Below are positions 39,778-44,302 of a stretch of DNA of 44,302 bases, piece after piece. Both the position numbers and the translations under genes were made by a program. The notes beneath the pieces were generated by a model that worked only from the letters and a program-made list of their open reading frames with translations, had not been told where the DNA came from and did no database searches. The DNA lies in NCBI GenBank assembly GCA_027486935.1, contig JAIXOF010000145.1, positions 1 through 44,302 of the forward strand. Reading direction: 5' to 3'. Every line of letters begins with the position of its first letter. Position 1 is the first letter of the stretch. Source of the stretch: Cyanobium sp. C1_MAG_00004 (GTDB lineage Bacteria; Cyanobacteriota; Cyanobacteriia; PCC-6307; Cyanobiaceae).

Positions 39778-41109
39778 TCAGGGCCAGCGGGCCTGGGCAT
39801 AACGGTTCCACTGCACTTCGGCCTCGGCCAGGGCCCGATCACTGCTGAGTTCACCCAGCATGGCGCGCTGCAGCTGGGTGTACAGGATGGCCTGAAGCCG
39901 CTTGATCCCTGGGGTCGCCGGCACCAGCACCGCAGCCCGCTCAAGCGTCTCGGCCGACAGCAACCGGGCCCGCTGCACCAGCTGATCAGCGGGCTGCCTC
40001 GGTCGCTCGACCGCCAGGCCGGCCTGCAACCGGTCCAGGGCAACCGCGGCCGAAGGCAGCACCCGGGCCTGCTCGGCAAAGGCCAGCTGGTTGGCCGGGT
40101 TGGTGAGCTCCAGGCCAAAGCTGACCGCCGCAGCGGCCATGGTGCTCTGCCGCGGCACCACCAGGTTCATCACCGCCACGTTGGCCTGGCCGGTAACGCC
40201 GGTGATGGGCCCAAAGGGAGCGGTCACCGCCGCAATCCCCGGGGCATTGGTCTGGAGGTTGCGCAGAAAATCGGGGCCGGTCGCCACCTGGGCCAGATCA
40301 CCGCTCTGGTAGAGCTCGATGGCCCGGCGGTAGCCCTGGCTGACCACCTCCCGCGGCAGCAGGCCGCGGCGGTACAGCTCACTCCAGAAGGCGAAGGCCT
40401 GGCGGCCGGCCTCCGAATGGAACGCGGCGCGGCGCTCGCCATCCAGCAGTTGCACGCCCTGCTGCACCAGGGTTTCGAGCAGCTCGGCCGAATCGTCGGG
40501 CACCACCGTCATGAACAGGGCGTAGCGACCGGTGTGGCGGCGAATCGCCTCGGCGTAGGCGGGCAGCTGGTCCCAGCGGGTCGGTGGAGCAGCCACCCCG
40601 GCCCGCTGCAGCAGCGCCCGGTTGGCCATGGTGATGCGCGCCGTCAGATACCAGGGCAGGGCGAACTGCTGGCCGTCCTGCAGCCCGGCGTCCCAGATCC
40701 GGGGCAGGTAGGTGGCAGCAGCACCCGCCGGCAGCAGCGGCGCCAGATCCAGCAGTCCCTGCTTGCTGGCCAGGTTGGCGGCAAACGGCGGATTGAGGTT
40801 GACCAGATCGGGGGCCGTGCGGGCGAACACGGCCGCCAGCAGCTTGCGCTCGACCGAGGCCCAGGGCACATCGGTCCAACGCACCGTGATCCCAGGGTTG
40901 GCGCGCTCCCAGCGGCTGATGACCGCCTGCATGTAGCCGTTGAAGCGCGGCGCCAGGTCCAGGGTCCAGACATTGAGGATGCGGGTGCCAGCCGGGGCGG
41001 ACTCACCACCTGGGCCGCGTTGGCGGCAGCTGGCCAGGCCCCCCGCCAACAGCGCCGAACCGGCCGAGGCCACCAGGCCTGTGAGCAACCGCCGCCTGCC
41101 GAAGCCCAT
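39778..41109 (-). CDS. ABC transporter sugar-type substrate-binding lipoprotein
   Basis: 443 residues from ATG 41109, which shares its A with the mreD stop (TGATG). The N-terminus GRRRLLTGLVASAGSALLAG then LASC gives a twin-arginine-like signal with a lipobox, so it is probably an outer-face lipoprotein of the plasma membrane. The rest is a family 1 extracellular solute-binding fold (about 35-440): WTDVPWASVERKLLAAVFA, LVNLNPPFAANLA, and a PATPGIKRLQAIL tail. No permease or ATPase genes are near. Placement in the mre operon is, from memory, conserved in picocyanobacteria; ligand unknown. Confidence 0.85.
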   Translation of the reverse strand: MGFGRRRLLTGLVASAGSALLAGGLASCRQRGPGGESAPAGTRILNVWTLDLAPRFNGYMQAVISRWERANPGITVRWTDVPWASVERKLLAAVFARTAPDLVNLNPPFAANLASKQGLLDLAPLLPAGAAATYLPRIWDAGLQDGQQFALPWYLTARITMANRALLQRAGVAAPPTRWDQLPAYAEAIRRHTGRYALFMTVVPDDSAELLETLVQQGVQLLDGERRAAFHSEAGRQAFAFWSELYRRGLLPREVVSQGYRRAIELYQSGDLAQVATGPDFLRNLQTNAPGIAAVTAPFGPITGVTGQANVAVMNLVVPRQSTMAAAAVSFGLELTNPANQLAFAEQARVLPSAAVALDRLQAGLAVERPRQPADQLVQRARLLSAETLERAAVLVPATPGIKRLQAILYTQLQRAMLGELSSDRALAEAEVQWNRYAQARWP

Positions 41110-41606
41110 CAGCGCACCCCCGGCAGCTGCTGGCGCCAGAGCAGCAGCCACAACGAACAGACCGGCGGCGCCAGCAAAGCGGTGATCAGAGTCTGGGCCC
41201 AGAGGGTCTGAAAGGCCGACGCCGGCCAGGTGCCCGCCACCAGCATCTGCAACAGCAGCGACCCGCCCAGCACCAGGCAGCCTGTCAGAGACAGCAGGGC
41301 CAGCGAGGCGCTGCGCTCCAACACCACGTCCCGTCGCCCCAGCCGGCCCCACCACCACCCGAGCAGGGCCAGGGCCGGCAGCTGGCTGACCGGACCCGGA
41401 TGCAGGCCATCGAGCAACAGCCCCAGACCAGCACCCACCAGGGCGCCGGAGATCGGTCCATCGACCAGGGCCCAGGGCAGCAACCACAGCACTGACCAGG
41501 CCGGCGCCACCGCATCAAGCTGCAGCCAACGGGGAGACCCCATGGCCAGGGCAGGCACGATCAGGCCTGTCGCCAGACACCAGCTGCGGCGCCAGAGGTC
41601 AGCCAT
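41109..41606 (-). CDS. mreD: Rod-shape-determining protein MreD
   Basis: 165 residues from ATG 41606, which overlaps the mreC stop by 8 bp. About five to six hydrophobic helices and no large soluble domain. Identification rests on size, topology and position between mreC and the binding protein; MreD sequences diverge strongly. It links cytoplasmic MreB and periplasmic MreC with the peptidoglycan elongation machinery. Confidence 0.85.
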   Translation of the reverse strand: MADLWRRSWCLATGLIVPALAMGSPRWLQLDAVAPAWSVLWLLPWALVDGPISGALVGAGLGLLLDGLHPGPVSQLPALALLGWWWGRLGRRDVVLERSASLALLSLTGCLVLGGSLLLQMLVAGTWPASAFQTLWAQTLITALLAPPVCSLWLLLWRQQLPGVR

Positions 41607-42357
41607 CGGATCGCCCCTGGATCGGCAACACCTGCACCCAGTCGATCGCTGCCAACGGTGCACTGAGTTGCACCACCGCCTCAGGCGCCGGAATCACGCT
41701 GGCATCCAGATGCTGGATAACCCCAACCGTGAGGTTGGGGGGCAGCAGGGTGCTGGCCGGTGACGTCGTCACCAGATCACCGGGCCTGACGCGGGCATCC
41801 CGATCCAGAAAACGCAGCACCGGTCGGGGCGTGCCCAGGCCCACCAGCAGGCCGTGCTCGCCGGTACGGGCAACCCAGACCCCGACCCGGCTGCCGGGAT
41901 CGGTCAACAGCTGCGCCGTGGCCGTGGTGGGCGTGGTCGCCGCGATGCGACCCACCAGGCCGCCGGGAGCCACCACCGCGTCACCGACCTGAAGACCCTG
42001 CCAGGCGCCCTGACCGAGCATCAGCTGCTGCCACCAACCCTGGGCCGGCCGGGCGATCACCGGTGCCGAGCGGGCCGCGCCGGGCTGCTGCTGCAAGGCC
42101 AGCAGGCGGCGAAGGCGCTGGTTATCAGCCTCGAGCTGGCCCAGCCGCGTCTGCTGGTCCAGGCGCTGGGCCGAACGCAACCACTCGGACTGGGCTGAAC
42201 CCGGCCAGAACGGCCGTGTGACCAGGGCGTACAGGTCACTGAAGCCGGCCCCCTTGCTAAGCCGGATGGCAACCAGCAGCAGGGCCAGCACCAGCCAGGG
42301 CCAGCCCGTCAGCAACAGCCGCAGGGATGGGAATCGCGCGCCGCGGCCGGCCTGCAT
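41599..42357 (-). CDS. mreC: Rod-shape-determining protein MreC
   Basis: 252 residues from ATG 42357 (the longer frame runs back into mreB). One N-terminal membrane helix (about 13-30), a coiled coil (about 58-85, LDQQTRLGQLEADNQRLRRL), then the beta-rich MreC domain with APGGLVGRIAA, DPGSRVGVW and VRPGDLVTTSPASTLLPPNL. MreC is the periplasmic scaffold for cell-wall synthesis. It begins 5 bp after mreB and overlaps mreD. Confidence 0.92.
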   Translation of the reverse strand: MQAGRGARFPSLRLLLTGWPWLVLALLLVAIRLSKGAGFSDLYALVTRPFWPGSAQSEWLRSAQRLDQQTRLGQLEADNQRLRRLLALQQQPGAARSAPVIARPAQGWWQQLMLGQGAWQGLQVGDAVVAPGGLVGRIAATTPTTATAQLLTDPGSRVGVWVARTGEHGLLVGLGTPRPVLRFLDRDARVRPGDLVTTSPASTLLPPNLTVGVIQHLDASVIPAPEAVVQLSAPLAAIDWVQVLPIQGRSDG

Positions 42358-42362
42358 CGGGC

Positions 42363-43409
42363 TCAGGCGGCCGGGCGGATGAAGTCGGGAGTATCCAGCA
42401 CCCGTGCCAGGCGGTTGTAGTCCTCGAGCACCTGTCCGCAGCCGTTGACCACGCACAGCAGGGGATCCTCAGCCACGTGCACCAGGATTCCGGTCTCGTG
42501 GCTGATCAGGTCAGTGATCCCCTTCACCAGGGCGCCGCCACCGGCCAGCATGATGCCGCGATCGACGATGTCAGCCGCCAGTTCGGGCGGGGTGCGCTCG
42601 AGCGTGCGCTTGACCGCTTCAACGATCACGTTGAGGGGCTCGGCCATCGCTTCGCGAATGTCGCCGGCGCGAATGTTGATCGTCCGCGGCAGACCCGAAA
42701 GCAGGTGCAGACCGCGCACGTCCATCGAGGTCTCGTCATGGCTGTCCGACGGGAATGCGGAGCCGATGCGGATCTTGATCTCTTCGGCGGTGCGCTCACC
42801 CACCACCAGGTTGTGCACCTTCTTCAAGTAGGTGCTGATCGCGTCGCTGAGCTCATCGCCCGCCACCCGCACCGACTCGCTGAGCACGGTGCCGCCCAGG
42901 CTGAGGACCGCCACCTCGGTGGTGCCGCCGCCGATGTCGACGATCATGGTGCCCACGGGCTCGGTGACCGGCAGGCCGGCACCGATGGCGGCCGCCACGG
43001 GTTCATCAATCAAATGCACCTCGCGGGCGCCGGCCAGACCGGCCTCGCGCACAGCACGACGCTCAACACCGGTGACGCCGCTGGGAATGCCCACCACCAG
43101 GCGACGGGCCACCAGCCCGCGGCCGTCATTGCCCTTCTGGATGAAGGTCTTGATCATCTGCTCGGCGGCATCAAAGTCAGCGATGACGCCATCCCGCAGG
43201 GGCCTGACCGCCCGGATGTTGCCGGGGGTGCGGCCCAGCATCATCTTGGCCTCATTGCCCACCGCCAGGGGCAGGTTGCGCTCAATATCCAGTGCCACCA
43301 CAGAGGGCTCCTGGAGCACGATGCCCTTACCGGACACGTACATCAGGGTGTTGGCCGTTCCCAGGTCGATGCCGATGTCGCGGGAGAACTGGAAGCGACG
43401 GAAAAACAC
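42363..43409 (-). CDS. mreB: Actin-like cell-shape protein MreB
   Basis: 348 residues, start GTG 43409. An actin-fold ATPase that guides lateral cell-wall synthesis. The phosphate-1 motif DIGIDLGTANTLMYV, the ATP-binding VDIGGGTTEVAVLS and the LAGGGALVKG adenosine motif are all present. First gene of mreB-mreC-mreD-binding protein; divergent from ssb over 147 bp. The gene is intact even though many picocyanobacteria are near-spherical. Confidence 0.97.
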   Translation of the reverse strand: MFFRRFQFSRDIGIDLGTANTLMYVSGKGIVLQEPSVVALDIERNLPLAVGNEAKMMLGRTPGNIRAVRPLRDGVIADFDAAEQMIKTFIQKGNDGRGLVARRLVVGIPSGVTGVERRAVREAGLAGAREVHLIDEPVAAAIGAGLPVTEPVGTMIVDIGGGTTEVAVLSLGGTVLSESVRVAGDELSDAISTYLKKVHNLVVGERTAEEIKIRIGSAFPSDSHDETSMDVRGLHLLSGLPRTINIRAGDIREAMAEPLNVIVEAVKRTLERTPPELAADIVDRGIMLAGGGALVKGITDLISHETGILVHVAEDPLLCVVNGCGQVLEDYNRLARVLDTPDFIRPAA

Positions 43410-43556
43410 GAAAACCGGGTGGCTGCAGGGGATGAATCATAGAGGGGTGTTACAAGCCGCCCAGGTGGTGGCACTGAACCGATGTGGCCCTCACCGGTCT
43501 CGCCGACCGGGAAGGTGCCGCATCATGAGATCCATCACGTCAACAGGAGAAACGCC

Positions 43557-43949
43557 ATGGGCGTCAACTCGATCACCCTTGTGGGCCGGGCCGGCCGCGA
43601 CCCCGAAGTCCGCTACTTCGAATCCGGCAGCGTCGTCGCCAACCTGACCCTGGCCGTCAACCGCCGCGCCGGCGGCGACGAACCCGATTGGTTCAACCTC
43701 GAAATCTGGGGCAAGCAGGCCCAGGTGGCCGCCGATTACGTCCGCAAAGGCAGCATGCTGGGCATCATCGGCAGCTTCAAGCTCGACCGCTGGACCGACC
43801 GCAGCAGCGGCGAAGAGCGCAGCAAGCCCGTGGTCCGCGTCGACCGCCTCGAACTGCTGGGCTCAAAGCGCGACAGCGAAGCCGCCGGCGGCATGGGCGG
43901 TGGCGGCTTCGGTGGGGGTGAACCCTCTGAAGAGGAAGTGCCGTTTTGA
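43557..43949 (+). CDS. ssb: Single-stranded DNA-binding protein
   Basis: 130 residues from ATG 43557, preceded by AGGAGA at good spacing. The OB-fold (1-105) begins MGVNSITLVGRAGRDPEVRY and includes DWFNLEIWGKQAQVAADYV; a glycine-rich linker leads to the acidic SSB tail ending EEEVPF, which recruits repair proteins. Divergent from mreB. It is followed by a long hairpin 5 bp after the stop. Confidence 0.96.
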   Translation: MGVNSITLVGRAGRDPEVRYFESGSVVANLTLAVNRRAGGDEPDWFNLEIWGKQAQVAADYVRKGSMLGIIGSFKLDRWTDRSSGEERSKPVVRVDRLELLGSKRDSEAAGGMGGGGFGGGEPSEEEVPF

Positions 43950-43953
43950 GCAG

Positions 43954-44026
43954 CTGCTGACGGACTGGGGTCGCCCGCGGCGCCGCTGGCGCGGCACGTT
44001 GCGGGCTCTCCCCAGTCCGTCAGCAG
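43954..44026. repeat. Long nested palindrome just beyond ssb
   Basis: Outer arms CTGCTGACGGACTGGGG (43954-43970) and its perfect complement (44010-44026), 17 bp; then GCCCGC (43973-43978)/GCGGGC (44001-44006); then GCGCC-GCT-GGCGC. Layout (long outer arm, two shorter inner arms, 73 bp) resembles the palindromes beyond manC and glmS. No U-run follows. It may serve as the ssb transcript end. Confidence 0.85.
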
Positions 44027-44164
44027 GCGCGCGGGGGCTGGGCGCGGGGCGAGGCCGGGGGGCTGAACGGGTTAGCGACAGGCGCTCATCAACGCTTGGC
44101 GCCAGAAGCCAACTGCAGCAACGGCTCTTGCATCCACGCCACGCCTCTCGGAACCCGCCAACGA

Positions 44165-44203
44165 AAAAGCCTGAGCCGTCCATCCCTGGACGCTCAGGCT
44201 TTT
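44165..44203. terminator. Bidirectional intrinsic terminator
   Basis: AAAAGCCTGAG plus CGTCCA pair with TGGACG plus CTCAGGCTTTT (one bulged C), a 17-bp stem with A-run before and T-run after, so it can stop transcription in both directions. Confidence 0.85.
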
Positions 44204-44261
44204 GTGTTGAACCTGGTGCTCCCGCCACCCTGCGGCGCTGAACCTGAGCCGGGGAAGCTGA

Positions 44262-44295
44262 GCCCGCTGTTGCCGCTGAAAGCGGCAGTGCGGGC
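44262..44295. repeat. Nested hairpin at the right edge
   Basis: GCCCGC (44262-44267)/GCGGGC (44290-44295) enclosing GCCGCT (44272-44277)/AGCGGC (44281-44286) with a GAA loop. The outer arm is the same hexamer as the middle arm of the ssb palindrome. The element may continue outside the window. Confidence 0.6.
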
Positions 44296-44302
44296 GAAGC
44301 TC

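Larger units (their letters stand above)
44027..44302. other. Intergenic right end, no gene seen
   Basis: About 275 bp with no supported gene on either strand. It contains a bidirectional terminator (44165-44203) and a further nested hairpin (44262-44295). A gene beyond the window probably ends or starts here. Confidence 0.5.

Overview
This window looks like chromosome of a GC-rich unicellular cyanobacterium of the alpha-cyanobacterial Synechococcus/Cyanobium group. The evidence is photosystem I PsaC, the NDH-1 subunit NdhS, the response regulator RpaB, scattered HIP1 octamers (GCGATCGC), a cyanobacterial-type LexA box, and gene runs I remember as conserved in picocyanobacteria (glmS-psaC-acpP-fabF-tkt-thiC and ssb/mreBCD/rpaB/lysS). 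Almost all of it is dense housekeeping sequence with short or overlapping gene junctions.

Layout, left to right. 1-4350: a partial DUF1537 four-carbon-acid kinase divergent from glcE (photorespiratory glycolate oxidation), then an alpha/beta hydrolase and a CPA2 cation/proton antiporter on the minus strand. 4512-9546: phosphoketolase and glycogen phosphorylase in tandem, a glycogen-to-acetyl-phosphate module. 9497-12195: two conserved unknowns, a CNNM/CorC membrane protein and a small Cys/His-rich protein whose predicted promoter is covered by a LexA box. 12196-13871: a gene-poor, lower-GC pocket with an orphan membrane protein and a broken ribbon-helix-helix-like gene, lying on the 3' side of tRNA-Arg(CCU).

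13872-17499: tRNA-Arg, rnpB directly followed by rnc, then ndhS, rimM and manC. 17496-17790 holds three long nested palindromes between convergent manC and glmS. 17795-25640: glmS, psaC, acpP, fabF, transketolase and thiC, with three clear intrinsic terminators and a TPP riboswitch in front of thiC. 25675-29557: a tightly overlapped minus-strand operon, ruvB > TPR protein > M20 amidohydrolase > small membrane protein > HEAT-repeat protein, divergent from smpB.

29625-37168: smpB; a membrane-anchored kinase-like protein that has lost the usual ATP-binding lysine, coupled to cysteine synthase; and, divergent from these, an ergothioneine operon (egtB, egtD, two uncharacterised hercynine-associated proteins, then a DUF218/YdcF protein). 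Cysteine synthase makes the likely sulfur donor for EgtB, so this divergent pair probably works as one sulfur module. 37235-43949: lysS, rpaB, and the cell-shape operon mreB-mreC-mreD with an orphan sugar-type ABC binding lipoprotein coupled to its end, then divergent ssb. The right end (43950-44302) has no gene but contains a 17-bp-arm hairpin, a bidirectional terminator and another nested hairpin.

No insertion sequence, prophage or CRISPR array was seen. The strongest unexplained signals are the nested palindromes, the LexA-boxed small protein, the ergothioneine-linked small proteins, and the lower-GC pocket beside tRNA-Arg.
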